Assembly (NCBI RefSeq): GCF_030291135.1
Contig: NZ_CP127409.1
Span: 2,666,001 to 2,730,000, forward strand
From: Rhodanobacter thiooxydans
GTDB taxonomy: Bacteria; Pseudomonadota; Gammaproteobacteria; Xanthomonadales; Rhodanobacteraceae
DNA length: 64,000 nt
Direction of reading: 5' to 3'
Shown: piece after piece, positions 28,708-37,736 of the stretch
Layout: every line of letters begins with the position of its first letter
How positions within the stretch are numbered: the stretch's first letter is position 1
The notes under the pieces: model-generated
Told to the model about the DNA's origin: nothing
Database searches by the model: none
The model's input: the letters and a program-made list of their open reading frames with translations, nothing else
Program-made: the position numbers and the translations under genes

Positions 28708-28781
28708 CCGGGGAAAGCCCGCGCGCCTGCGGGGGAGAGGGAGGGGGAACTCCGGCGCGCGGGGTGTCACAAGCGCAATGT
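28672..28781 (-). ncRNA. Candidate OxyR-linked small RNA with C-rich loop (predicted)
   Basis: Predicted leftward transcript of about 110 nt. It would start near 28781, below a possible promoter (TTGGAA 28812-28817, 18-base spacer, TACCCT 28788-28793) that abuts the OxyR operator. The RNA would hold a short 5' tail, a perfect 10-bp stem CCCGCGCGCC/GGCGCGCGGG (28754-28763 with 28718-28727), a 26-base loop containing CCCCCTCCCTCTCCCCC, then the terminator hairpin. The loop is complementary to G-rich ribosome-binding sites. Position and length recall E. coli OxyS, divergent from oxyR; no sequence homology is claimed. The promoter is weak, and a leader-attenuator for the peptidase gene is the main alternative. 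Confidence 0.45.
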
Positions 28782-28787
28782 GGATGC

Positions 28788-28817
28788 AGGGTAGGCGGCC
28801 TGTTTGCATTGTTCCAA
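28788..28817 (-). promoter_or_regulatory. Possible activator-dependent promoter of the candidate small RNA
   Basis: TTGGAA at 28812-28817 and TACCCT at 28788-28793, read leftward, are 18 bases apart. The -10 is poor (3 of 6), which would fit dependence on OxyR bound immediately upstream at 28817-28853. Confidence 0.3.
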
Positions 28818-28853
28818 TTGATTGTTACCATCCCTGCCATAGCGTATGGCTAT
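28817..28853. promoter_or_regulatory. Predicted OxyR operator overlapping the oxyR promoter
   Basis: The established OxyR site is two ATAG-N7-CTAT elements 7 bp apart. Here ATAGCGTATGGCTAT (28839-28853) is an exact element. Exactly 7 bp upstream lies ATTGATTGTTACCAT (28817-28831), matching 6 of the 8 fixed bases. A possible oxyR promoter, TTGTTA (28822-28827), 17 bp, TATGGC (28845-28850), lies inside the operator, which would give autorepression as known for E. coli OxyR. Confidence 0.7.
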
Positions 28854-28872
28854 TGCCCAAGCGGGACGATCC

Positions 28873-29838
28873 ATGAACCTGCGCGATCTCCAGTACCTGG
28901 TGGCCCTGGCCGAGCATCGGCACTTCGGCCGCGCCGCGGACGCCTGCTTCGTCAGCCAGCCCACCCTGTCCACCCAGATCAAGAAGCTGGAGGAAGAACT
29001 CGGCGTGCCGCTGGTCGAGCGCACGCCGCGCAAGGTGCTGCTGACCGAGGTTGGCCGCGACATCGCGATCCGCGCCCGCGACGTGCTCAACGGCGTCGAG
29101 CAGATCCGCGGCGTGGCCCGGCGCACGCTGGACCCGGAATCCGGCACGGTGCGGCTGGGCATCTTTCCCACGCTGGGGCCGTACCTGCTGCCGCACGCCT
29201 TGCCGCTGGTGCGCCAGGCGTTCCCCCAGCTGGAGCTGCTGCTGGTCGAGGAGAAGACCGAGGCGGTGCTGCGCCTGCTGCGCGAGGGCAAGCTGGACGC
29301 CGGCATCCTCGCCCTGCCGCTGCACGAGGACAGCCTGCACAGCGAATTCCTGTTCGAGGAACCGTTCCTGCTGGCGGTATCGGGCGAACATCCGCTGGCA
29401 CACAAGCAGGGCCAGCTGAAACTGGCCGACCTGTCCAACCAGAACCTGTTGCTGCTGGAAGACGGCCACTGCCTGCGCGACCAGGCGCTGGAGGTGTGCC
29501 ATCTCGCCGGCGCCGTCGAGCGCAGCGGCTTCCGCGCCACCAGCCTGGAGACGCTGCGGCAGATGGTGGCGGCGAACGTCGGCATCACCCTCCTGCCGGT
29601 CACCGCGGTGAAACCGCCGGTGGCGCCGGTGGCGAACCTGCACCTGATCGAGTTCAAGGGCCAGCCGCCGAGTCGGCGCATCGCCATGGTCTGGCGCAAG
29701 AGCTCGGCGATGGCCGGCTTCCTGAAGCGGCTGGCGGCGGTGTTCCGGCAGTTGCCGGCCGACCTGCTGAACCCGCATTCGGCGGCCACGCCCGCGCTGC
29801 CGCCCGCTCCGCCGGCACGCGAGGCGGCGCACCGATAG
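28873..29838 (+). CDS. oxyR: Hydrogen peroxide-sensing LysR-family regulator
   Basis: OxyR is a tetrameric LysR-type regulator that forms a disulfide on contact with hydrogen peroxide and then activates defence genes. The 321-residue protein begins MNLRDLQYLVALAEHRHFGR, the canonical OxyR start, and has the helix-turn-helix (AADACFVSQPTLSTQIKKLE). The redox pair is visible as Cys200 and Cys209 in EDGHCLRDQALEVCHLAG, the same 9-residue spacing as E. coli C199/C208. An upstream in-frame ATG at 28846 lies inside the operator and is rejected. The Pro/Ala-rich tail after the effector domain is slightly longer than usual. Confidence 0.96.
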   Translation: MNLRDLQYLVALAEHRHFGRAADACFVSQPTLSTQIKKLEEELGVPLVERTPRKVLLTEVGRDIAIRARDVLNGVEQIRGVARRTLDPESGTVRLGIFPTLGPYLLPHALPLVRQAFPQLELLLVEEKTEAVLRLLREGKLDAGILALPLHEDSLHSEFLFEEPFLLAVSGEHPLAHKQGQLKLADLSNQNLLLLEDGHCLRDQALEVCHLAGAVERSGFRATSLETLRQMVAANVGITLLPVTAVKPPVAPVANLHLIEFKGQPPSRRIAMVWRKSSAMAGFLKRLAAVFRQLPADLLNPHSAATPALPPAPPAREAAHR

Positions 29839-29871
29839 CCGCGGGCTATCCGCCCGATCCAGACAATCAAT
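29835..29871 (+). promoter_or_regulatory. Predicted OxyR operator upstream of the rubrerythrin operon
   Basis: ATAGCCGCGGGCTAT (29835-29849) is an exact ATAG-N7-CTAT element whose TAG is the oxyR stop codon. Exactly 7 bp later ATCCAGACAATCAAT (29857-29871) matches 5 of 8 fixed bases. The operator ends directly at a -35-like TTCATC (29872-29877), the arrangement expected for activation by OxyR. Confidence 0.65.
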
Positions 29872-29900
29872 TTCATCGCAGGCCCGCCGCGCGCTAGGCT
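29872..29900 (+). promoter_or_regulatory. Possible activator-dependent promoter of the rubrerythrin operon
   Basis: TTCATC (29872-29877), 17-base spacer, TAGGCT (29895-29900). The -35 is weak, in line with need for OxyR bound next to it. A start near 29907 gives a leader of about 60 nt. Confidence 0.35.
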
Positions 29901-29966
29901 CGGCCGGTCACGACCGTGAAGGCCGCACTTGCAACCCCTCCCAGCCCAACGCCACGAGGTGATGTC

Positions 29967-30386
29967 ATGAGCAACCTGAAAGGCTCCAAGACCGAGCAGA
30001 ACCTGAAAGACGCCTTCGCCGGCGAGTCGATGGCCAACCGCCGCTATCTCTACTTCGCCGCCAAGGCCGATGTCGAGGGCTACAACGACGTCTCCGCGGT
30101 GTTCCGCTCCACCGCCGAGGGCGAGACCGGCCACGCCCACGGCCACCTGGAATATCTCGAAGCGGTGGGCGATCCTGCCACCGGCCTGCCGTTCGGCGGC
30201 ACCCAGCTGAACCTGAAGAGCGCCATCGCCGGCGAAACCCACGAATACACCGACATGTATCCGGGCATGGCCAAGGCCGCGCGCGAGGAAGGCTTCGACG
30301 AGATCGCCGACTGGTTCGAGACGCTGGCCAAGGCCGAGCGCTCGCACGCGAACCGCTTCACCAAGGCGCTGGGCGACATGGCTTGA
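29967..30386 (+). CDS. Rubrerythrin (diiron domain only)
   Basis: Rubrerythrins are diiron proteins that reduce hydrogen peroxide. This 139-residue version has the four-helix ferritin-like domain with the iron ligands in [23 protein letters not shown] (ExxH), [12 protein letters not shown] and [11 protein letters not shown] (ExxH), and ends there. The C-terminal rubredoxin domain of classical rubrerythrin is absent, so electrons must come from another protein. The ATG at 29967 follows GAGGTGATGTC. It leads a run with the Fe-S protein 66 bp downstream and the DUF3501 gene, and has an OxyR-type operator upstream, so it is probably peroxide-induced. Confidence 0.94.
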   Translation: MSNLKGSKTEQNLKDAFAGESMANRRYLYFAAKADVEGYNDVSAVFRSTAEGETGHAHGHLEYLEAVGDPATGLPFGGTQLNLKSAIAGETHEYTDMYPGMAKAAREEGFDEIADWFETLAKAERSHANRFTKALGDMA

Positions 30387-30452
30387 GCTCGCCCGTCATC
30401 CCGGCAGGAGCCGGGATGACGGTTGTTCGCTGTTCGCCACGCGGAGACGCCG

Positions 30453-31793
30453 ATGGACCCCATCCACGAAACACGCGAAGGCAACCTCGATGCGCCCACG
30501 CGCCATCCGCTGGGCCAGCACGAACCCGCTTTCTGGGATGCCGCGGCGCTGGAAGCGGAAATGGAGCGCGTGTTCAACATCTGCCACGGCTGCCGCCGCT
30601 GCGTCAGCCTGTGCCATGCCTTCCCCACCCTGTTCGACCTGGTCGACTCATCGAAGACGATGGAGATCGACGGCGTCGACAAGGCCGACTACCCGAAGGT
30701 CACCGAGCAGTGCTACCTGTGCGACCTGTGCTACCAGACCAAGTGCCCGTACACGCCGCCGCATCCGTGGAACGTGGATTTCCCGCACCTGATGCTGCGC
30801 GCCAAGGCGGTGGCGTTCGAGCGTGACGGCGCGCCGCTGTCGGCGAAGATCCTGTCCAGCACGCGCACCGTGGGCAAGCTCGCCTCGATCCCGGTGGTGG
30901 TCGAGGTGGTCAACGCCGCCAACCGCAACCCGGCCGCGCGCCAGTTGCTGGAAAAGACCCTGGGCGTCGACGCGAAGGCGCGCGTGCCCGAGTACCACTC
31001 GCCCACCGCGCGCAAGCGCCTGCGCGATCTCGACGGCAGCGGCGACGCGGTGCCCGCCGGCCGTACCCGCGGCAAGCTCGCGCTGTTCGCCACCTGCTAC
31101 TGCGACCACTCCGCGCCCGGCGTGGTCGAGGACCTCGCCGCCGTGCTGGCGCACAACGCAATCCCGATCCGGCTGGTCGAGCAGGAAAGCTGCTGCGGCA
31201 TGCCCAAGCTGGAACTGGGCGACCTGAAGACGGTGACGAAGTACAAGGAGCGCAACATTCCGGTGCTGGCGAAGATGGCGCGCGAAGGCTGGGACTTCAC
31301 CGCGGCGATCCCGTCCTGCGTGCTGATGTTCAAGCAGGAGCTGCCACTGATGTTCCCCAACGACGCCGACGTGGCGCTGGTGCGCGAGCGCTTCTTCGAC
31401 CCCTTCGAATACCTCGCCGAACGGCACAAGGCCGGCCTGCTCAAGACCGACTTCAAGCAGTCGCTGGGCAAGATCGCCTGGCAGGTGCCCTGCCACCAGC
31501 GCGTGCAGAAGATCGGCCCGAAGACGCGCGAGATCCTGCAACTGGCGCCGGACACCGAGATCACCACCATTGAGCGCTGCTCCGGCCACGACGGCACCTA
31601 CGGCGTGAAGCACAAGACCTATGCGCTCTCGCGCAAGCTGGCCAAGCCGGTGGAGAACCGCGTGCAGCAGGCCGCACCCGACCACTTCACCAGCGACTGC
31701 CCGATGGCTGGCGGCCACATCGCCCACGGCCTCGACGACAAGCCGGCGGCGGAGCATCCGTTGAGCCTGCTGCGCAAGGCCTACGGAATCTGA
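30453..31793 (+). CDS. GlpC/HdrD-like iron-sulfur protein
   Basis: A 446-residue protein resembling the GlpC subunit of anaerobic glycerol-3-phosphate dehydrogenase and heterodisulfide reductase HdrD. Two [4Fe-4S] ferredoxin motifs are near the N-terminus ([32 protein letters not shown]). Two cysteine-rich domains follow, marked by [13 protein letters not shown] and [11 protein letters not shown], with ATCYCDH and VPCHQR before them. No glpA or glpB is nearby. With rubrerythrin upstream and DUF3501 downstream it more likely shuttles electrons to rubrerythrin (inference). The ATG at 30453 follows GGAGACGC. It is 2 bp from the next gene. Confidence 0.9.
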   Translation: MDPIHETREGNLDAPTRHPLGQHEPAFWDAAALEAEMERVFNICHGCRRCVSLCHAFPTLFDLVDSSKTMEIDGVDKADYPKVTEQCYLCDLCYQTKCPYTPPHPWNVDFPHLMLRAKAVAFERDGAPLSAKILSSTRTVGKLASIPVVVEVVNAANRNPAARQLLEKTLGVDAKARVPEYHSPTARKRLRDLDGSGDAVPAGRTRGKLALFATCYCDHSAPGVVEDLAAVLAHNAIPIRLVEQESCCGMPKLELGDLKTVTKYKERNIPVLAKMAREGWDFTAAIPSCVLMFKQELPLMFPNDADVALVRERFFDPFEYLAERHKAGLLKTDFKQSLGKIAWQVPCHQRVQKIGPKTREILQLAPDTEITTIERCSGHDGTYGVKHKTYALSRKLAKPVENRVQQAAPDHFTSDCPMAGGHIAHGLDDKPAAEHPLSLLRKAYGI

Positions 31794-31795
31794 GC

Positions 31796-32377
31796 ATGGA
31801 CAAACTCACCCGCGCCGACCTGCTCTCCCTCGAAGCCTACGCACAGCAGCGCGCAGAATTCCGCACCTGCGTGATGGCGCACAAGCAGCAGCGCACGGTG
31901 CACCTGGGCGAGCATCTCACGCTGATCTTCGAGGACCGCCTGAGCATCCAGTACCAGGTGCAGGAAATGCTGCGCATCGAGCGCATCTTCGAGGCCGCCG
32001 GCATCCAGGACGAACTCGATGCGTACAATCCGCTGGTCCCCGACGGCAGCAACCTCAAGGCCACCATGCTGATCGAATACCCCGACGCCGAGGAGCGCAA
32101 GCGCGAGCTGGTGCGCCTGCGCCACATCGAGCACGCGATCGCGCTGACCGTGCATGGCCACGCCCCGGTCACCGCCATCGCCGACGAGGACATGGAGCGC
32201 AGCAACCAGGAGAAGACCGCCGCGGTGCATTTCCTGCGCTTCGAACTCGACGCAGCGATGATCGCCGACTGGCGCTCCGCTGCGCCGGTCACGCTGGCCT
32301 CGACGCTGCCGGCGCTGCCGCTCGAAGCCCTCCTCACCCCCGGGCAGTTGCACACGCTGGCGGCGGATTTCGCCTGA
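31796..32377 (+). CDS. DUF3501 family protein
   Basis: A 193-residue soluble protein matching the DUF3501 pattern: KLTRADLLSLEAYAQQRAEF, RTVHLGEHLTLIFEDRLSIQ, YQVQEMLRIERIF and a C-terminal HFLRFELDAAMIADWR. The function is unknown. Its start lies 2 bp after the Fe-S gene stop and its stop 2 bp before the next gene, so the block is one transcript. The rubrerythrin/Fe-S/DUF3501 set recurs in proteobacteria, to my knowledge, which points to a shared redox role. Confidence 0.85.
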   Translation: MDKLTRADLLSLEAYAQQRAEFRTCVMAHKQQRTVHLGEHLTLIFEDRLSIQYQVQEMLRIERIFEAAGIQDELDAYNPLVPDGSNLKATMLIEYPDAEERKRELVRLRHIEHAIALTVHGHAPVTAIADEDMERSNQEKTAAVHFLRFELDAAMIADWRSAAPVTLASTLPALPLEALLTPGQLHTLAADFA

Positions 32378-32379
32378 GC

Positions 32380-32979
32380 ATGCGCAAGCTCCTCGTTGCG
32401 GCTGCCTTGCTGCTGGTGCTGCTGGGCGTACTGCGGCACCACCAGCATCGTCCGCTGCAGCCCGAACCCGGCGTGCTCGCCGCCGAGGTGCCGGTGCAGG
32501 TCGATCTCGACCACGGCGCGCAGCTGCAGCGCGGCGACGTCACGCTGACCACCCGCGCCCACTTCGACATCACCGCGCGCGTGCTGTCGCGCAAGGATTA
32601 TGCGTGGAGCACCGACGGCGAACTGGTGCCGCTCGACCTCGCGCTCGGCTGGGGCCGCATGTCCGACAGCGCGGTGCTGGACAAGATCGACATCAGCCAG
32701 TCCGGCCGTTTCTACTACTGGCATGTGCAGCAATTCCCGATCCCGCGCCGCGAGATCGAGACCTCCAGCGCGAACATGCACATGATTCCCGCCGACCCCG
32801 AGGTGAAGCGCCAGCTGGAACAGGTACGCCCCGGCCAGTTGGTGCACATCGAAGGCTTCCTGGTCGACGCCAGCCGCCCCGACGGCTGGCACTGGAACAC
32901 CTCGCTGAGCCGTGACGACACCGGCGCCGGCGCCTGCGAGCTGATCTACGTCGAACGGGTCGACGCCACGGCGCCGTGA
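32380..32979 (+). CDS. Membrane-anchored protein of unknown function in the rubrerythrin operon
   Basis: A 199-residue protein with one N-terminal hydrophobic helix (MRKLLVAAALLLVLLGVL) followed by basic HHQHR and a soluble, probably periplasmic domain. Conserved-looking blocks include TTRAHFDITARVLSRKDYAW, YYWHVQQFPIPRREIE, SSANMHMIPADP and GQLVHIEGFLVDA. Similar proteins are annotated only as hypothetical as far as I know. It begins 2 bp after the DUF3501 gene, so it shares the transcript. No catalytic motif is evident. Confidence 0.75.
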   Translation: MRKLLVAAALLLVLLGVLRHHQHRPLQPEPGVLAAEVPVQVDLDHGAQLQRGDVTLTTRAHFDITARVLSRKDYAWSTDGELVPLDLALGWGRMSDSAVLDKIDISQSGRFYYWHVQQFPIPRREIETSSANMHMIPADPEVKRQLEQVRPGQLVHIEGFLVDASRPDGWHWNTSLSRDDTGAGACELIYVERVDATAP

Positions 32980-32989
32980 GCGGCTGGAC

Positions 32990-33508
32990 TCAGTAGCGCA
33001 ACAGGCTGTGCAGCGGCTTGCCCGCCGGCCAGCGACTGCGCCCCTGCAGTGCAGGCAGTTCGATCACCACACTGGCGCCGAGCAGCCCGGCGCCCAGCTG
33101 GCCGACCAGGGCCGCGGCCGCCACCAGCGTGCCGCCAGTGGCCAGCACGTCATCGACCAGCAGCACGCGCTCACCCGGCCGGAATGCATCGTGCTGCACC
33201 TGCAGCTGGTCGCTGCCGTATTCCAGCTGGTAGTCCACGCTCGCCACCGGCGGCGGCAGCTTGCCGGGTTTGCGCAACGGCACGAAGCCGGCGTGCAGCT
33301 TCTGCGCCAGCGCGGCGCCGAAGATGAAGCCACGTGCCTCGATGCCGCACACCGCCTGCACGCCGCTGCCCTGCCACGGTTCGGCCAGTGCGTCGATGCA
33401 GCGGGCGAAGCTGCCGGCATCGGCGAGCAGCGGGGTGACGTCGCGGAACATCACGCCGGGGCGGGGGAAATCGGGCACGGCACGGATCAGTGCGGCGAGG
33501 TCTTGCAT
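32990..33508 (-). CDS. apt: Adenine phosphoribosyltransferase
   Basis: Apt salvages adenine to AMP with PRPP. The 172-residue length is typical. IRAVPDFPRPGVMFRDVTPL is the family N-terminus, and RVLLVDDVLATGGTLVAAAA is the PRPP-binding motif. ARGFIFGAALAQKLHAGFVPL and RKPGKLPP form the flexible-loop region. Convergent with the rubrerythrin operon with a 10-bp gap, and 25 bp downstream of the DUF2007 gene. Confidence 0.95.
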   Translation of the reverse strand: MQDLAALIRAVPDFPRPGVMFRDVTPLLADAGSFARCIDALAEPWQGSGVQAVCGIEARGFIFGAALAQKLHAGFVPLRKPGKLPPPVASVDYQLEYGSDQLQVQHDAFRPGERVLLVDDVLATGGTLVAAAALVGQLGAGLLGASVVIELPALQGRSRWPAGKPLHSLLRY

Positions 33509-33533
33509 GGGGTTTCCTGGGAGCCTGGGCGGC

Positions 33534-33806
33534 TCAGCAAGGCGCGGCCAGCGGATCGTCCGGCAGGTCGTCGTCGATCGCCTGCCGCGCCTCGACCAGC
33601 CGGGCCTCGACCTCGGCCACGATGCCGCCAGCCTCGGCCAGGCTCGATGCGGGCACCATCACCGCGATGTAATCCATCGCCGGCAACTGGCCGACCCCGC
33701 CGGTGAGGTACTCGCCGGCGATGAACGCCGGGATGCCGCCTGCCTCCAGCGCATCCTTGACCAGATGGGCATCGAACAGGTTCTCGGCGCGGTAGACGGT
33801 ATGCAT
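33534..33806 (-). CDS. DUF2007 (putative signal-transducing) small protein
   Basis: A 90-residue soluble protein with the DUF2007 pattern MHTVYRAENLFDAHLVKDAL, EAGGIPAFIAGEYLTGG, followed by VMVPASSLAEAGGIVAE. These small proteins resemble the P-II/ACT ferredoxin-like fold; no specific function is established. Start at 33806 is the canonical N-terminus; the longer frame runs under the glnS start. It likely shares a transcript with apt. Confidence 0.85.
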   Translation of the reverse strand: MHTVYRAENLFDAHLVKDALEAGGIPAFIAGEYLTGGVGQLPAMDYIAVMVPASSLAEAGGIVAEVEARLVEARQAIDDDLPDDPLAAPC

Positions 33807-33913
33807 GCCTCGCACGCTAACCCGCCCCGGCACGCGGGGCAAGGCGCCCGGCGGCGATGGCGGCGACAGGGTAAACTTGTGCGTTTCCGCCACCGCTTGC
33901 GAGCCCGAGCCCG

Positions 33914-35689
<1,776 letters not shown>

Positions 35690-35702
35690 ACGGAGCGAAG
35701 GC

Positions 35703-36263
35703 ATGCTGCCGCTGCAAATCCATCTCACCCTGCCGCCGTGGATCGGCGACGTGGCCGACACCAACAAGCGCTACCACAGCGATGAGGAGCGCGTAGGCCT
35801 GGCGATCGAGCTGTCGCGGCACAACGTGGATCGCGGCGGTGGCGGCCCATTCGGCGCCGCCGTGTTCAACAATCACAGTGGCCGGCTGGTCGCGGTCGGC
35901 GTCAACCGCGTGCTGCCGCAGAGCTGCTCGGTCGCGCATGCCGAGATGATGGTGATCATGATCGCGCAGCAGCGCCTGAGCCGGCACCGGCTGAACGAAG
36001 ATGGCGGCCATTACGTGCTGGCCACCAGTTCGCAGCCCTGCTGCCAGTGTTACGGCGCCACCGTATGGGCCGGCATCGACGAACTGCTGATCGGCGCGCG
36101 GGCGGAAGACGTCGAGGAACTCACCGAGTTCGACGAAGGCCCGCTGCCGACCGACTGGATCGGCGAACTGCAACGCCGCCATATCGCGGTTCGTCGCGAC
36201 ATCCTGCGCGAACAGGCGCGCAGCGTGCTGGCCACCTACGGCGCCAGCGGCACACCGTATTGA
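35703..36263 (+). CDS. Zinc-dependent nucleoside/nucleobase deaminase family protein
   Basis: A 186-residue member of the CDA/TadA-guanine deaminase superfamily. The zinc motif is complete: SCSVAHAEMMVIM (HAE) and SSQPCCQCYGATVWAGID (PCxxC). RGGGGPFGAAVFNNHSGRLV matches the guanine-deaminase/TadA type start of the domain. The exact substrate cannot be read from sequence; guanine or a related base is plausible. It starts 13 bp after glnS and overlaps the next gene by TTGA. Confidence 0.85.
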   Translation: MLPLQIHLTLPPWIGDVADTNKRYHSDEERVGLAIELSRHNVDRGGGGPFGAAVFNNHSGRLVAVGVNRVLPQSCSVAHAEMMVIMIAQQRLSRHRLNEDGGHYVLATSSQPCCQCYGATVWAGIDELLIGARAEDVEELTEFDEGPLPTDWIGELQRRHIAVRRDILREQARSVLATYGASGTPY

Positions 36264-36976
36264 GCCGCTGGCGCGCCGCGCTGCCGCTGATCTTGCTGGT
36301 GCTGGCCGGCATCGTGCTGTTCGCCTCCGGCTCGCTGCACCAGCTGAGCCCGCACCAGCTGGTGGTGCACCAGGCCGAGCTGCACGCGCAGATCGCCAGC
36401 CACCCGTGGCTGACCCGGCTGGCCTTCATCGGACTGCTGACGCTGACCGTGGCCACCGGCATCCCCGGCACCATCGTGGTGATCCTGGCCGGCGGCTTTG
36501 CCTTCGGCGTGGTCGACGCCACCGTGTGTTCCTCGATCGGCCTGACCCTGGGTTCGCTGGTGCTGTACCTGGCCAGCCGCTACGCGTTCGGCGCCGGCAG
36601 CCGGCAGCCGCCGGCGATGGTGGCGAAACTGCGCCACGGCTTCGAACGCCACCCTGCGAGCTACACCCTGTTCCTGCGCTTCGTTCCGGTGGCGCCGTTC
36701 GGTCTGGTCACCATCTGCCTGGCCTGGCTGCGCTGCCCGCTGTGGCTGTTCCTCGGCGCCAGCTGGCTCGGCGGCACCGTCTCGCTGATCTTCGAAACCT
36801 CGATCGGCGCCGGCCTGGGCGATGCCATGAGCCAGGGCGACAGCTTCGGCATCGGCCTGTTCCTGCATCGCGCAGTACTGCTGCCGCTGGGCGCGATCGC
36901 CCTGCTCGCCCTGCTGCCACTGCTGCTCGAACGCCTTACCCGACGGCACCGGCAGGGAGCCCGACGCGTCGACTGA
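36260..36976 (+). CDS. TVP38/TMEM64 (DedA-like) family membrane protein
   Basis: A 238-residue membrane protein with about five hydrophobic helices and the SNARE-associated/VTT domain pattern: TVATGIPGTIVVILAGGFAF, SIGLTLGSLVLYLASRY, FLRFVPVAPFGLVTICLAWL. Family members are lipid scramblase-like or envelope homeostasis proteins; the substrate here is unknown. Start: a TTG at 36260 overlapping the deaminase stop (TTGA) gives LSRWRAALPLILLVLAG as the first helix; longer frames run into the deaminase gene. The gene is thus translationally coupled. Confidence 0.8.
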   Translation: MSRWRAALPLILLVLAGIVLFASGSLHQLSPHQLVVHQAELHAQIASHPWLTRLAFIGLLTLTVATGIPGTIVVILAGGFAFGVVDATVCSSIGLTLGSLVLYLASRYAFGAGSRQPPAMVAKLRHGFERHPASYTLFLRFVPVAPFGLVTICLAWLRCPLWLFLGASWLGGTVSLIFETSIGAGLGDAMSQGDSFGIGLFLHRAVLLPLGAIALLALLPLLLERLTRRHRQGARRVD

Positions 36977-37113
36977 GTGGCCGGCCCGCATCTGACGGCC
37001 CGGGAGCCACCCGGGATTCCTGGCCAGTGGCGCGCCGACAAGCCACTTGCCGGGTTGATCCGAAAGATCACGCGCACGAAACTGCGAGGCCACCCAAACC
37101 GCCGGCCGGCAAA

Positions 37114-37142
37114 TTGACTTTGACGGGGTAACATTCCATATT
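37114..37142 (+). promoter_or_regulatory. Predicted sigma-70 promoter of the minor pilin operon
   Basis: TTGACT (37114-37119), 17-base spacer, CATATT (37137-37142), in an A/T-rich patch of an otherwise GC-rich 256-bp gap. Transcription near 37149 leaves an 84-nt leader ending in an unusually G-rich ribosome-binding site (seven G) just before the pilE-type ATG. Confidence 0.5.
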
Positions 37143-37232
37143 CATGTCAAGGCATCGCTTCAGCCCGTGACCCAGCACACGGACAAGCTTGTCGGTCAAC
37201 TGAAACAATGCCGGCAACCCTAGGGGGGGAAC

Positions 37233-37733
37233 ATGCCAGTTGCCAACCATGCCGATCGACGGTACGCGTCACCGCCGCGCCTGTGTCTGCGCCGGGTGCA
37301 GTGCGCATCACGCACACGGGGTTTCACCCTGATCGAGTTGATGATCACGGTGGCGGTCATCGCCGTCCTTGCCGCCATCGCCGTGCCCAGCTACTTCAAG
37401 TACATCGTGCGCTCCAACCGTTCGGCAGCCGAGAGCCTGATGCAGGAAGCTGCCAGCGCACAGGAGCGCTACATGGTCGACAGCCGGCAATTCGCCGGCA
37501 ACCTGACCGTACTTGGCTACGGCGCGGGCATGCTGCCGAACACGGTGGCACCCAACTACACCATCTCAATGGTCGCCACCGCGGCCTCCGCCTCGGGCGG
37601 CACCCCGCCGGGCTACACGATCACCGCCACGCCGATCAACGGCCAGCTCCGCGACACCGAATGCGGCACGCTCACCCTCAACGGCGACGGCAGCAAGGTG
37701 GCCAGCACTGGCGCCACGAACTGCTGGAAATGA
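37233..37733 (+). CDS. pilE: Type IV pilin PilE-type protein with long leader
   Basis: A 166-residue type IV pilin. The prepilin peptidase site RG-FTLIELMITVAVIAVLAA is textbook: cut after Gly30, N-methyl-Phe, and Glu5. The C-terminal pair of cysteines (TECGTLTLNG, TNCWK) forms the D-loop. The leader before the cut is about 30 residues, against a usual 5-10. The ATG at 37233 directly follows AGGGGGGGAAC, so the long leader seems real; an in-frame GTG at 37296 would give a 9-residue leader instead. First gene of fimT-pilV-pilW-pilX-pilY1, where pilE more often comes last. Confidence 0.88.
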   Translation: MPVANHADRRYASPPRLCLRRVQCASRTRGFTLIELMITVAVIAVLAAIAVPSYFKYIVRSNRSAAESLMQEAASAQERYMVDSRQFAGNLTVLGYGAGMLPNTVAPNYTISMVATAASASGGTPPGYTITATPINGQLRDTECGTLTLNGDGSKVASTGATNCWK

Positions 37734-37736
37734 GCC

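Larger units (their letters stand above)
28547..28872. other. 326-bp divergent region between the M1 peptidase gene and oxyR
   Basis: Dense with signals. From right to left: an OxyR-type operator with an overlapping oxyR promoter, a possible leftward promoter, a 10-bp GC stem with C/U-rich loop, a strong leftward intrinsic terminator, and a near-perfect inverted repeat at 28586-28625 in the peptidase leader. No protein-like frame. Details are given in the separate entries. Confidence 0.75.

Noticed and set aside
28846-28872. Upstream ATG of oxyR adding nine residues
   Set aside because: It lies inside the predicted operator and promoter, and homologues start at MNLRDL.
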